Assembly: GCA_934621295.1 (NCBI GenBank)
Contig: CAKTVB010000001.1
Location: 124,001 to 188,000, forward strand
Source of the DNA: an uncultured Collinsella sp.
GTDB taxonomy: Bacteria; Actinomycetota; Coriobacteriia; Coriobacteriales; Coriobacteriaceae
Length of the DNA: 64,000 bases
Direction: 5' to 3'
In this document: piece by piece, positions 50,330 through 59,115 of the stretch
Layout: the number at the start of each line of letters is the position of its first letter
How positions within the stretch are numbered: position 1 is the first letter of the stretch
The notes under the pieces: model-generated
Told to the model about the DNA's origin: nothing
Databases searched by the model: none
What the model saw: only the letters and a program-made list of their open reading frames with translations
Program-made: the position numbers and the translations under genes

Positions 50330-51145
50330 TCAGTCGTTCATGCTCCCATGGGCGTAAGGGACAACTGCAGGGTCGATATCTTGCGCGCCAAAGTTGCGGA
50401 AGGCCTCTATGGCCTCTTGGGGCAGGCACGCGACGCCCTCGCCTCGCTTGAGGCGATGAAGGTCGGCCGGTGATGCTTGGACCTGCAGCGTGCCCGCGCG
50501 CAAGCGGGCACGAATCTGGCGAAATCCTCGGGCGTGCAGCCAGTCTTCGCATGCGCGGACAAGATTCAGCTTCTCGTGCGTGAGCGACTCCCCGCACGGC
50601 ACGCGCGTGGCAAGGCAGGCTCCGGCGGGCATATTCCAGACGTCGTAGCCCCATTCACGCAGCAGTTCGCGTTCCTCGTCTTTGTGCCAACCACATTCCA
50701 GGAGGGGCGAGTGCACACCGAGTTCCTTGCAAGCTTGCATGCCCGGGCGATAGTCGTCGGCATCGTCGGCATTGCTGCCGTCCACTACGGTATCTGCGCC
50801 GTGTTCGCGTGCCGCCTGGATAATCGCTCCAAACGCGGCGTGCTTGCAGTGGTAGCAGCGATTGTGCGGGTTGGCGGCGACTCTGGGGTTATCGAGCGGG
50901 TCAAGGTGCAACTCGATAACGGGGAGGCCAAAACTCGACACGCTCGCTTTAAACGATGCCTGTTCCGGTGTGCCGATCAGCGGGGTGGTGAGGTGGATGA
51001 GCATGCTTGTCTGCGGCAGCTCGCGTGAGCAGACGGCTGCCAAAAAGGAGCTGTCTACGCCGCCCGAGAATCCCACGGCAACGGTTCCGAGCGTACGCAG
51101 GCGCTCTGCGAGCGCGTTGAGTTTATCTTGCTGGCTTTCGTTCAT
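50330..51145 (-). CDS. larE: ATP-dependent sacrificial sulfur transferase LarE
   Basis: A 271-residue PP-loop enzyme that donates sulfur to the pincer nickel cofactor of lactate racemase-type enzymes. PP-loop SGGVDSS is at 27-33. Cys177 in GACLATRVP matches the sacrificial Cys176 of the Lactobacillus plantarum protein. A CYHC pair is present at 97-100, plus Cys184. LarB, LarC and LarA are not found in the window, so this is either an orphan or acts with genes elsewhere. ATG 51145 lacks a strong ribosome site. Confidence 0.88.
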   Translation of the reverse strand: MNESQQDKLNALAERLRTLGTVAVGFSGGVDSSFLAAVCSRELPQTSMLIHLTTPLIGTPEQASFKASVSSFGLPVIELHLDPLDNPRVAANPHNRCYHCKHAAFGAIIQAAREHGADTVVDGSNADDADDYRPGMQACKELGVHSPLLECGWHKDEERELLREWGYDVWNMPAGACLATRVPCGESLTHEKLNLVRACEDWLHARGFRQIRARLRAGTLQVQASPADLHRLKRGEGVACLPQEAIEAFRNFGAQDIDPAVVPYAHGSMND

Positions 51146-51267
51146 GGTTTTTGCTTTCGTTATCTCGATGGATGGACCTATCGTACCCGATGGCGGACGC
51201 TGGCTCTGGCAGAATGGGATGCGGTAGGAGCGCAGGCCGGTGGCTTGCATCGTATGCGGGGGAATGC

Positions 51268-51927
51268 ATGATTAAAGCCGTGATTTTTGACATGGATGGA
51301 ACGCTTATCGACAGCGAGAGGATTGCCATCATTGCATGGAACCGTTCGGCAAAGCGCTTTGGATTCGAGATTCCCCTGGATATGCTGCACGGATTTATCG
51401 GCATGACACGCGCTGCTTGCATGGGCACGCTCATCGAACACGTGGGTAGCGAACGCATTGCCAACGAGCTGTTCGAAGACCATAAGGTGATTGAGGACGA
51501 GCTCTACCCCACGATGCTCAGCCTTAAGCCCGGTGCTCGAGAAATCGTAGAGAGCCTCCATGCTCGTGATCTTAAGCTGGCGGTAGCTACGTCCACGCGT
51601 ACCATTCAGGCGCACGAGAAGTTCGATCGCTTTGGCCTTACTCCTTATTTTGATGTGTTCACTTGCGGCGACGAGCTCAATCGCAGCAAGCCCGAGCCGG
51701 ATATCTTTTTGCTTGCCGCCTCGCGTTTGGGCGTTGACCCGGCTGATTGCGTTGTGGTTGAGGATTCCTTCAACGGCGTGCGCGCGGGCCATGCGGCGGG
51801 CATGCATACCATCATGGTTCCCGACATCAACACCCCAACGAAAAAGATCGCCGAGCTTGCGGAGGCTGTGGTTCCAGCTTTGAGCGATGTTGAGCCCAAG
51901 CTGGTTGAGCTGGGCCTTTTGGCGTAA
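51268..51927 (+). CDS. HAD family hydrolase (beta-phosphoglucomutase-like)
   Basis: A 219-residue HAD subfamily IA phosphatase or mutase. Motif I is FDMDGTLIDSER with Asp8/Asp10, motif II VATST, motif III Lys in NRSKPEPDIF, and motif IV VVEDSFNGV. The helical cap lies between motifs I and II. ATG 51268 follows GGGGGAATGC; the upstream frame overlaps the larE promoter. Substrate probably a small sugar phosphate. It is divergent from larE. Confidence 0.9.
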   Translation: MIKAVIFDMDGTLIDSERIAIIAWNRSAKRFGFEIPLDMLHGFIGMTRAACMGTLIEHVGSERIANELFEDHKVIEDELYPTMLSLKPGAREIVESLHARDLKLAVATSTRTIQAHEKFDRFGLTPYFDVFTCGDELNRSKPEPDIFLLAASRLGVDPADCVVVEDSFNGVRAGHAAGMHTIMVPDINTPTKKIAELAEAVVPALSDVEPKLVELGLLA

Positions 51928-51953
51928 GCGAGATTCGCACCTACGCTGCGCGC

Positions 51954-53024
51954 CTAGAGATAGAGGCCGAGGTCGAGCTGCGAGGAGTTCTTTTGGCGTT
52001 CGGCGCCGGTGCTCTCGCGTGCCAAGACGAACGGTCTTACCAGGTCTTGGCGATGCTCCTTTTCATGTTTTGCAGCTTGTTCTGGGTCGCTTTTTGCAAG
52101 CGCGATGCGCTCAACAAGGTGCTTGATGCCGCGCCTGCCAAGCTCGTAGCCAATGGGGGCGCACGTGGTTAGCTCGACGCCGCAGCTCCAGGCAAGGGGA
52201 TTGCCGTCGCATCCGCATACCAACAGGTCTTCGGGGACGTGCAGCCCTAAGTTTTTGGCACCTCGTACGGCTCCTGCTGCCAGCATGTCGCTTAAAGCGA
52301 TGATGGCTTGGGGGCGAAGGCTGCTAGGCTGTGCCATGAGGTCGGCTACGGCAGACGCACCGTCCTCGGGCTTATCAGCGTCGACTGTCTCAATAAAAGC
52401 AAAATCGACATGAGGGTAGAGCATCTCGGCAGCATGGATTCCTTCGGCACGGGCACGCAACTTTTGCGTGGAAGGGCGCCCGATGATCGCGATGCGTTCG
52501 ACACCGAGGTTTATTAGATGCTCAGCCATCAAACGCCCCTCGGCGGCATTGTCTGCGCAGATATAATCTCCGGGGCGCTCGCTCCATATATCAAGATAGA
52601 CGGTGGGGATGGGGTCGTGGGTGGCGATGACGCCCAGTTCTGTTGTGGGGTTTGCCACGAGCATGCCAGACATCTGCGTGCCTGCAAAATAGCGTCGATA
52701 GCTGCCGATGCGGGAGCTGTCTTGGGCGCAGCTGGCGATGAGCAGGTTGTAGCCTTCCTTGGTTGCCTGGGTGGTGGCTCCCGTGGCGATTTGCAGGTAC
52801 AGACCGTGATTGAGCTGGGGAAGGATGAGGCCAAAGGTGCGACTTGAGCCGCCGGCAAGTACGCGAGCGCTTTGGTTGGGTGCATATCCCAACTTGTCGA
52901 TAGCTTCGGTGACCTGCCGGATTGTTTCGGGGCGTACTTTTTCGGGGTGATTGAGAACGTTCGAGACGGTTCCCAGCGCAACGCCCGCTTCGCGTGCGAC
53001 ATCTCCGATAGTTACATTCGCCAT
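51954..53024 (-). CDS. LacI family transcriptional regulator (glmS-divergent)
   Basis: 356 residues. The HTH plus hinge (VTIGDVAREAGVALGTVSNVLNHPEKV) starts at residue 4, followed by the two-lobed sensor (GLILPQLNHGLYLQIATG onward). GGGAGCAACTGAG precedes ATG 53024. It faces glmS across 192 bp that contain repeated TACCA/TGGTA half-sites. A role in amino sugar or cell-wall precursor control is inferred from position only. Confidence 0.9.
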   Translation of the reverse strand: MANVTIGDVAREAGVALGTVSNVLNHPEKVRPETIRQVTEAIDKLGYAPNQSARVLAGGSSRTFGLILPQLNHGLYLQIATGATTQATKEGYNLLIASCAQDSSRIGSYRRYFAGTQMSGMLVANPTTELGVIATHDPIPTVYLDIWSERPGDYICADNAAEGRLMAEHLINLGVERIAIIGRPSTQKLRARAEGIHAAEMLYPHVDFAFIETVDADKPEDGASAVADLMAQPSSLRPQAIIALSDMLAAGAVRGAKNLGLHVPEDLLVCGCDGNPLAWSCGVELTTCAPIGYELGRRGIKHLVERIALAKSDPEQAAKHEKEHRQDLVRPFVLARESTGAERQKNSSQLDLGLYL

Positions 53025-53085
53025 CTCAGTTGCTCCCGTTGATGCGTTTCAATTACTGAAGATGATTGTAGCACGGAGATTTCGT

Positions 53086-53140
53086 TACCAAATAATTACC
53101 TCGCTATGTGGTATTTGAGAAAGCATACCAGTTGGTATTT
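53086..53140. promoter_or_regulatory. Cluster of TACCA/TGGTA half-sites between lacI and glmS
   Basis: ATACCA-GT-TGGTAT (53125-53138) is a perfect palindrome. Further half-sites are TTACCAAAT at 53085-53093, ATTACC at 53095-53100 and GTGGTATTT at 53109-53117. They suit a dimeric or tetrameric LacI-type repressor controlling one or both genes. A TAGAAT box at 53162-53167 may be the glmS -10. Confidence 0.55.
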
Positions 53141-53216
53141 AAATCCAAACACCACTTTGCATAGAATGGGCAACCAATGTGCATGCCGCTGTCCATTTAA
53201 TCCGAAAGGTTGCAAT

Positions 53217-55064
53217 ATGTGCGGAATCGTCGGCTACACCGGAAGCAAGCAGGTGAGCGATATCCTGCTGGGTGGTCTTGCTCGTCTTGAATATCGTGGT
53301 TACGACTCGGCGGGAGTGGCGCTCGAGGTGGGCGCCGGTGCCGATTGTGCACTCGATGTCGTGCGAGAAGTGGGCAAGGTCGCAAGCCTTGCAAAGAAGC
53401 TGGAAGAGCATGACGCGCCCTCTACCTGTGGTATTGGCCATACGCGATGGGCGACGCATGGACGCCCAACGGTCGAGAACGCTCATCCGCACGTGAGCTG
53501 CGATGGGCGTATCGCCATTGTCCATAACGGCATTATCGAGAATTTTGCCGAGCTTCGTGAGGAGCTGAGTGGGCGTGGTCATACCTTTAGGAGCGAGACC
53601 GATACCGAGGTTTTTGCCCACCTGGTTGAGGAGGCCTACGCCGCCGCGCATGATTTGATGGCAGCCGTGCGCGATGCCTGCACGCATGTGGTGGGCGCCT
53701 ATGGCCTTGCGGCGGTTTGTGCGGACGAGCCGGGTGTGATTGCCGTGGCGCGCAAAGATTCGCCCATTGTTGTGGGCATGGGGCAAGACGGCGCCTATTT
53801 GGCTTCCGACATCGTTGCGCTGATCGACGCGACGCGTGACGTCGTAGTGCTCGAGGACGGGCAGTTCGCAAAGCTTACGCCTAAGGGTATTGAATATACC
53901 GACGCCGAGGGCGCGATTATCGAGCCCGCCGTCACACATGTCGATTGGGATGTCGATATGGCCGAGAAGGGCGGCTATCCCGACTTCATGCTCAAGGAGA
54001 TTTGCGAACAGCCGCGCGTCGTGCGCGATACGCTTGTTGGCCGCATGGCGCCGACGGGTGAGCTCGATATCGATGAGCTGGGACTTTCATTCGAAGAGCT
54101 CAACTTGATCGATCGCGTCTACGTGATTGCCTGCGGAACGAGCTACCATGCGGGCCTGATTGCAAAAAACCTGATTGAGGGCTGGGCGCGCATCCCCTGC
54201 GAGGTTGAGGCGGCAAGCGAGTTTAGGTATCGCAACCCGATAATCACCCCCACAACGCTTGTGGTTGCCGTGTCGCAGTCGGGTGAGACAGCAGATACCC
54301 TGGCGGCGATTCGCGATGCGCGCATCAAGGGCGGCAAAGTTTTTGGCATCACCAACGTGGTGGGTAGCCCCGTGTCGCGCGAGTCCGACGGCGTGATCTA
54401 CACCAAGGCCAATAAAGAGATTGCTGTGGCGTCCACCAAGAGCTTTATCGGGCAGATCGTGAGTCTGTCGCTGCTTTCGCTGCTGCTGGCGCAGGCGAAG
54501 GGCAAGCTCAAGACCGGGCAGGTCAAGATGCTCTTCCACGAGTTGGGCGATACGGCGGCGCAGATTCAACATATTCTCGATACGCAAGGTGCGGCCATCC
54601 ATGAGGCGGCGTTGGCCTGCAAGGATGCAGCTTCTGCCCTGTTTGTGGGCCGCGGCATGGGCACGGCCATCAGCTACGAAGGTGCCCTCAAGCTCAAAGA
54701 GGTGAGCTACCTGCATGCGGAGGCCTACGCGGCCGGCGAGATGAAGCACGGGCCCATTGCACTTATCGACCCCGGGTTCCCCGTGATTGCGGTGGCTACC
54801 AAGAGTCCGACGTACGACAAGGTGGTCTCGAACCTCAAGGAGTGCGAGGCTCGCGGAGCCACGATCATCGCGCTTGCAACCGAAGGCGACGAAGACATCG
54901 CAAAGATTGCAGACCACATCATCTCGATTCCGCCCGTACGCGACTGCTTTAGCGCCATTACGGCGAGCGTTCCGTTGCAGTTGCTTGCGCGCGAGGTGGC
55001 TCTCATGCGTGGCTGCAACGTCGACCAGCCGCGCAACCTGGCAAAGAGCGTCACGGTGGAATAG
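53217..55064 (+). CDS. glmS: Glutamine--fructose-6-phosphate aminotransferase (isomerizing)
   Basis: First step of hexosamine synthesis, 615 residues from ATG 53217, so that Cys2 becomes the N-terminal nucleophile (MCGIVGYTG). The glutaminase domain has HTRWATHGRP and NGIIENF. Two SIS domains follow with the sugar-binding ACGTSYHAGLI, SQSGETADT, and VGRGMGTAISYEGALKLKE. The C-terminus ends KSVTVE as in the family. The longer frame from 53106 would bury Cys2 and is wrong. GCGA and other T-run hairpins of a glmS ribozyme are not evident in the leader. Confidence 0.96.
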   Translation: MCGIVGYTGSKQVSDILLGGLARLEYRGYDSAGVALEVGAGADCALDVVREVGKVASLAKKLEEHDAPSTCGIGHTRWATHGRPTVENAHPHVSCDGRIAIVHNGIIENFAELREELSGRGHTFRSETDTEVFAHLVEEAYAAAHDLMAAVRDACTHVVGAYGLAAVCADEPGVIAVARKDSPIVVGMGQDGAYLASDIVALIDATRDVVVLEDGQFAKLTPKGIEYTDAEGAIIEPAVTHVDWDVDMAEKGGYPDFMLKEICEQPRVVRDTLVGRMAPTGELDIDELGLSFEELNLIDRVYVIACGTSYHAGLIAKNLIEGWARIPCEVEAASEFRYRNPIITPTTLVVAVSQSGETADTLAAIRDARIKGGKVFGITNVVGSPVSRESDGVIYTKANKEIAVASTKSFIGQIVSLSLLSLLLAQAKGKLKTGQVKMLFHELGDTAAQIQHILDTQGAAIHEAALACKDAASALFVGRGMGTAISYEGALKLKEVSYLHAEAYAAGEMKHGPIALIDPGFPVIAVATKSPTYDKVVSNLKECEARGATIIALATEGDEDIAKIADHIISIPPVRDCFSAITASVPLQLLAREVALMRGCNVDQPRNLAKSVTVE

Positions 55065-55095
55065 GGTATTGAGCTGCTATTTGGAATCCACAACT

Positions 55096-55135
55096 CCCGC
55101 GCCGCCGCTGGTTCTGTTGGAACCGGCGGCGGCGC
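55096..55135 (+). terminator. GC-rich hairpin after glmS
   Basis: CGCCGCCG...GGTT pairs with AACC...GGCGGCG around CTGTTGG. It has no T-run, so it may stabilise the 3' end or act as a weak terminator. Confidence 0.5.
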
Positions 55136-55273
55136 TTGTGCCCGAACGATGACGCTCGGGAAACGGGTCATTCCAAAATAGATGGTCGCTCAGGGTAAAA
55201 AGAGCGCTTCAAAACGTGCAATCAGTCGTACTATAGTCAGGTTAAATCCCGTATATAGAACGGATAATTGCGC

Positions 55274-56308
55274 ATGGAGTTCTTCACCGATTTCAACAAT
55301 AAATGGAAAGGCGTCCTGTTTTGCCTAGTCGTTGCCGTGCCTGCTTGGTTCTTGGGCACGAAACTCGAGGTAGTGGGCGCGCCGGTCTTTGCCATCTTGC
55401 TGGGCATGGTGCTCGCGCTCGTTGTGCCTGAGGGGTCGCGTAAGCCGCTTGCCGGTGGCGTGAAATTCACTTCGAAGAAGATTCTTCAGTATGCCGTGAT
55501 CCTGCTGGGCTTTGGCATGAACCTCTCCGAGATTCTGGCCAAGGGCGCGCAGTCGCTGCCCATCATCGTCATGACTATCTCGACGTCGCTCGTCATCGCT
55601 TTTGTTCTGTGTCGCGTTATGCGCGTGCCCTCGAAGATCGCGACGCTTGTGGGCGTGGGCTCCTCCATTTGCGGTGGCTCGGCCATTGCTGCGACGGCTC
55701 CGGTTATCGATGCGGATGACGAGGAGATCGCCCAGGCCATCTCGGTTATCTTCCTGTTCAACGTTATCGCTGCGCTGATTTTCCCCACGCTCGGCGGCAT
55801 GTTGGGCCTCACGAACGAAGGTTTTGGCCTGTTTGCAGGTACGGCTGTCAACGACACATCTTCGGTGACGGCGGCTGCAAGCGCTTGGGACAGCATGCAT
55901 CCGGGCGCCAACGTTTTGGAAAGTGCCGCCGTGGTCAAGCTCACGCGTACGCTCGCCATCATCCCCATCACGCTTGTACTCGCCTTCTGGCAGATGCATA
56001 AGGCAAAGAAGGCCGGTGCGGATGCGGGCAACACCTTTTCGCTCAAGAAGATCTTCCCGTTCTTCGTGCTGTTTTTCGTCCTCGCGAGCGTGATTACCAC
56101 GGTCTTTGCGCTGCCGGCAACCGTCACGGCGCCACTCAAGACGCTTTCCAAGTTCTTTATCGTCATGGCTATGGCTGCCGTGGGCTTTAACACCAATATC
56201 GTCGATCTGGTCAAAAAGGGCGGCAAGCCTATTGCGCTCGGTTTTTGCTGCTGGGTTGGCATCGCATGCATGAGTTTGGGCATGCAGCACGTGCTGGGTA
56301 TCTGGTAA
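55274..56308 (+). CDS. YeiH family putative sulfate exporter
   Basis: A 344-residue membrane protein of the UPF0324 (Cons_hypoth698) family with about ten hydrophobic segments. Family stretches KILQYAVILLGFGMNLSEI, VGVGSSICGGSAIAATAPVI and GTAVNDTSSVTAAASAW are clear. The family is annotated as a putative sulfate or other anion exporter. ATG 55274 is preferred, though the ribosome site is weak. It is a single gene ending in a strong terminator. Confidence 0.9.
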   Translation: MEFFTDFNNKWKGVLFCLVVAVPAWFLGTKLEVVGAPVFAILLGMVLALVVPEGSRKPLAGGVKFTSKKILQYAVILLGFGMNLSEILAKGAQSLPIIVMTISTSLVIAFVLCRVMRVPSKIATLVGVGSSICGGSAIAATAPVIDADDEEIAQAISVIFLFNVIAALIFPTLGGMLGLTNEGFGLFAGTAVNDTSSVTAAASAWDSMHPGANVLESAAVVKLTRTLAIIPITLVLAFWQMHKAKKAGADAGNTFSLKKIFPFFVLFFVLASVITTVFALPATVTAPLKTLSKFFIVMAMAAVGFNTNIVDLVKKGGKPIALGFCCWVGIACMSLGMQHVLGIW

Positions 56309-56396
56309 GGAATTCGCTGCAGGTTCCTTGTGGCGCGCTGCCTTTTGGGCGGTCGCTGCGGCTGCTTGGGATACCATAAGGGCTGGTCACGTATCG

Positions 56397-56440
56397 CGGC
56401 TCGCACCGGGGCTTATGGCCTGGGTGCGAGCCGTTTTTTA
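56397..56440 (+). terminator. Terminator after the YeiH gene
   Basis: CGGCTCGCACC and GGTGCGAGCCG form perfect 11-bp arms, followed by TTTTTT. Confidence 0.93.
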
Positions 56441-56487
56441 TTGTCGCCATCGTCGCCGTGTCGATGGCGGCGCTTGAGGAGGACATC

Positions 56488-57354
56488 ATGGGAGAGGCAT
56501 CGCAGCAGCAGCCGGAGTGCCGTAACGTCGAGACGCTCGTTCAGGCGGGCGATACGTTCCAGGATTTCGTCGATACCATCTGGCGCTTGCGTCAGCCCGA
56601 TGGGTGCCCGTGGGACCGTAAGCAGACGCATGCCTCGATTGCCAAAAACATGATTGAAGAGGCCTACGAGGCGGTCGATTGCATCGAGGCAAATGATCCT
56701 GTTCATCTGTGCGAGGAGTTGGGCGATGTTCTCATGCAGGTGGTGCTGCACGCGCAGATTGCGTGCGATGCGGAGGAATTCTCTATCGACGACGTGGTGC
56801 GCGGCGTGAACGAGAAGCTCATTCGCCGTCACCCCCACGTGTTTGGCGAGGCGGATGCTTCGAATTCCGACGAAGTACTTGCCCTCTGGGATTCGATTAA
56901 GCTCAAGGAGAAGGCCGCCCGCGATGCTTCAGCCGAGCGAGAAGATGAGCGACCCGAGGGCCTGCTCGACGGCGTGCCCACTTCGCTGCCGGCTTTGATG
57001 CAGGCTCAGAAGGTCTCAAAGAAGGCTGCCGCTGTGGGCTTTGAGTGGGAGAACGTCGAGGACGTGTGGGCCAAGGTTGCCGAGGAGCGCGCCGAGTTCG
57101 AGGCCGAGGAGCCGGGGACGGATGCTCGCGCCATGGAGTTTGGCGACCTGCTCTTTGCGCTCGTAAACGTGGCGCGCAAAGAGGGAATCGACGCGGAGAG
57201 TGCCCTGCGCGCAAGTACGATGAAGTTCCGTCATCGCTGGGGGCTGATGGAGGACGTCGCGTTTGATGAGGGCGTCTCGCTCGAGGACCTCTCGGTCAAG
57301 GAGCTCAACGACATGTGGGACAGCGCTAAGGCGACCGCGGGGGATGCGGAGTAG
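56488..57354 (+). CDS. mazG: Nucleoside triphosphate pyrophosphohydrolase MazG
   Basis: A 288-residue all-alpha NTP pyrophosphatase that cleans non-canonical or excess nucleotides. Domain 1 includes LRQPDGCPWDRKQTHASI and the metal-binding EEAYE...EELGDVLMQ. Domain 2 in the last third has WAKVAEERAEFEAE and MEFGDLLFALVNVAR, the second E-E-E-D set. GAGGAGG precedes ATG 56488. It is slightly longer than E. coli MazG through an inserted linker near residues 145-165. The 263-bp gap after it shows no gene. Confidence 0.94.
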   Translation: MGEASQQQPECRNVETLVQAGDTFQDFVDTIWRLRQPDGCPWDRKQTHASIAKNMIEEAYEAVDCIEANDPVHLCEELGDVLMQVVLHAQIACDAEEFSIDDVVRGVNEKLIRRHPHVFGEADASNSDEVLALWDSIKLKEKAARDASAEREDERPEGLLDGVPTSLPALMQAQKVSKKAAAVGFEWENVEDVWAKVAEERAEFEAEEPGTDARAMEFGDLLFALVNVARKEGIDAESALRASTMKFRHRWGLMEDVAFDEGVSLEDLSVKELNDMWDSAKATAGDAE

Positions 57355-57617
57355 CTCGGGGCCGCTCCGCATGTCTGGGCCGCTTGCGCCTACTTTAACA
57401 ATGGATTTTGCCCAGGGCGAGATGGGACGGTTGGGGCATGCCCCTGAAGTCGCGCTGAGGTACGAAGGCACAATGGCTTTGTGCCCGTTTCCATCTCGTT
57501 TTACCGAGTAAAGTGCCCCGTTAACCCAATTGCAGGTCAAATATGCTGGAACGCTCGCTCAAGATTCGGTACCGTTAATCTTCAGTGACGCGAACTTTCT
57601 CGTGAAAAGGGGAGCGT

Positions 57618-58193
57618 ATGGCAGGCAAACCGGCAATTACCAAAGCGGAGATTCTCGATGTTGCCTACGCGCGAGCGCAGCAGGATGGTCTGAGCGGCCT
57701 CTCCATTCGTTCGGTCGCACGCGAATGCGGCGTGGCTGTGGGCACGCTGTACAACTATTTTCCCGATAAGGCATCGCTTGTTTCGGCAATCGTTTTGCGT
57801 TTCTGGGGCCTCGTTTCAAAAAGCTGCGAAGGCAATTTCGTGCCGGGTGAAAGTGCGTTGGATTGCTGCCGTGCTCTTTTTACCAAGCTCAAAGCATTGC
57901 TCTCGGGCTTTCAAATCAACTGGCTGCGCGAGATCTCGATGCTTGATGTTCAAACGCTCGAATTGATCCGCGAAGAGAAGGTTGTTCGCCTCGACGATAT
58001 CTACGAGGTCATCGAGCGCGCTTTGCTCAGCGATCCTGGTATCAACCCTGGCGTGTTTGAGCGCTTGGACAGTCGTAAGATGGCGCGCGTTATCTGGCGC
58101 TCTCTTTTCGATTCGCTCCGTTCGGATATCGAGGTATTCGACGATTTTCTGGAAGTGCTGTCGCTTGCCCTGTATGGTCCAAGCGACCTGTAG
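57618..58193 (+). CDS. TetR family transcriptional regulator
   Basis: 191 residues. The N-terminal HTH reads ITKAEILDVAYARAQQDGLSGLSIRSVARECGVAVGTLYNYFPDK, a textbook TetR domain. The C-terminal ligand domain is helical and unassigned. AAAAGGGGAG precedes the ATG. No obvious target gene is adjacent; the nearest gene downstream encodes the DivIC/FtsB-like protein in the same direction 92 bp away, behind its own TATAAC box. Confidence 0.9.
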   Translation: MAGKPAITKAEILDVAYARAQQDGLSGLSIRSVARECGVAVGTLYNYFPDKASLVSAIVLRFWGLVSKSCEGNFVPGESALDCCRALFTKLKALLSGFQINWLREISMLDVQTLELIREEKVVRLDDIYEVIERALLSDPGINPGVFERLDSRKMARVIWRSLFDSLRSDIEVFDDFLEVLSLALYGPSDL

Positions 58194-58285
58194 CCTGTCC
58201 GCAAGCCCTGCACAACTGCCGCACGCTTGCGTGGTATAACTAAATCACAACCAGCGCATATACACTTCAACCGCACAAGGCGCCC

Positions 58286-59113
58286 ATGGATCGTTATTCG
58301 AACAATCAATCTGCCCATTATTCGGCCGCCGAAAGCACGTCGTCGCGCGTGCGTACCGTGCAGCTTAGCCATCCTGGCCTGCGCCGTAGGGCAAAAGAGC
58401 CCTCCCGGCAAGCGGCCTCGTCTGCGCCTGCCGACCGCGCTTCTCGTCCGGCTGCAGAAACCGGACGCAATGTCGCCCTGGCCGATGCGGATGCTTTTGC
58501 GCGCAGAGGCAAGGGGCCTTCCCGCAACCGCCGCGTTGCTCCTGCGCCGGCCGGGAAAGACGGCGCCGTTCCGAGCGGACGATCATCTTCGTGTGCTGCT
58601 CGCACTAATTTCATGAAATACGCGGCGGATAATCGTGCCGTCCATGCTGTCTATGAGTTCACAACGGGGCGCACCAAGCCGCTGGCTATCGCCCTCGTGA
58701 TTCTGGCAATCCTTGGCGGGCTCTATGGTCCGGTGCGCGACTACTACGTTGCCTATCGTACGGGCGATATCCTTGCGCGCCAGTTGCAGGTGAGCGAGCA
58801 GTACAACGAGAGCCTGCAATCCGATGTAAGCAAGCTTCTTTCCAAGGAGGGCATCGAGGACGAAGCCCGCTCAAAACTTGGTCTTGTTATGCCGGGGGAG
58901 AAGACGCTTGAGGTCAAGGGCCTTGATGACGATTCTTCTTCCGATTCTTCGGATTCGAGCTCATCGCTTACGGCGTCCGAGATCGCAAAGCGCGAGGCGG
59001 AGGTCGCGGCAGAGGCCCCTTGGTACATAAAGGTTCTTGACACGGTCTTTTTCTATTCGTGCACGGGCAGTCAGGAAGTGTCTTCATCGGGCAATTCAAC
59101 ATCGGGGGAGTAG
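58286..59113 (+). CDS. DivIC/FtsB-like septum formation initiator protein
   Basis: A 275-residue type II membrane protein. Residues 1-120 are a long basic/Ala-Pro-rich cytoplasmic region. One membrane helix lies at ~132-150, followed by a short coiled coil (ARQLQVSEQYNESLQSDVSKLL) and the family motif GIEDEARSKLGLVMPGE at 189-205. An acidic serine-rich tail (DDDSSSDSSDSSSS) and a second hydrophobic patch end the protein. DivIC/FtsB proteins join the divisome. It is coupled with the Ppx/GppA gene, 2 bp downstream. Confidence 0.85.
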   Translation: MDRYSNNQSAHYSAAESTSSRVRTVQLSHPGLRRRAKEPSRQAASSAPADRASRPAAETGRNVALADADAFARRGKGPSRNRRVAPAPAGKDGAVPSGRSSSCAARTNFMKYAADNRAVHAVYEFTTGRTKPLAIALVILAILGGLYGPVRDYYVAYRTGDILARQLQVSEQYNESLQSDVSKLLSKEGIEDEARSKLGLVMPGEKTLEVKGLDDDSSSDSSDSSSSLTASEIAKREAEVAAEAPWYIKVLDTVFFYSCTGSQEVSSSGNSTSGE

Positions 59114-59115
59114 CC

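Noticed and set aside
53025..53216. glmS ribozyme in the leader of glmS
   Set aside because: The leader is short and A/T-rich, and the conserved pseudoknot core was not recognisable.
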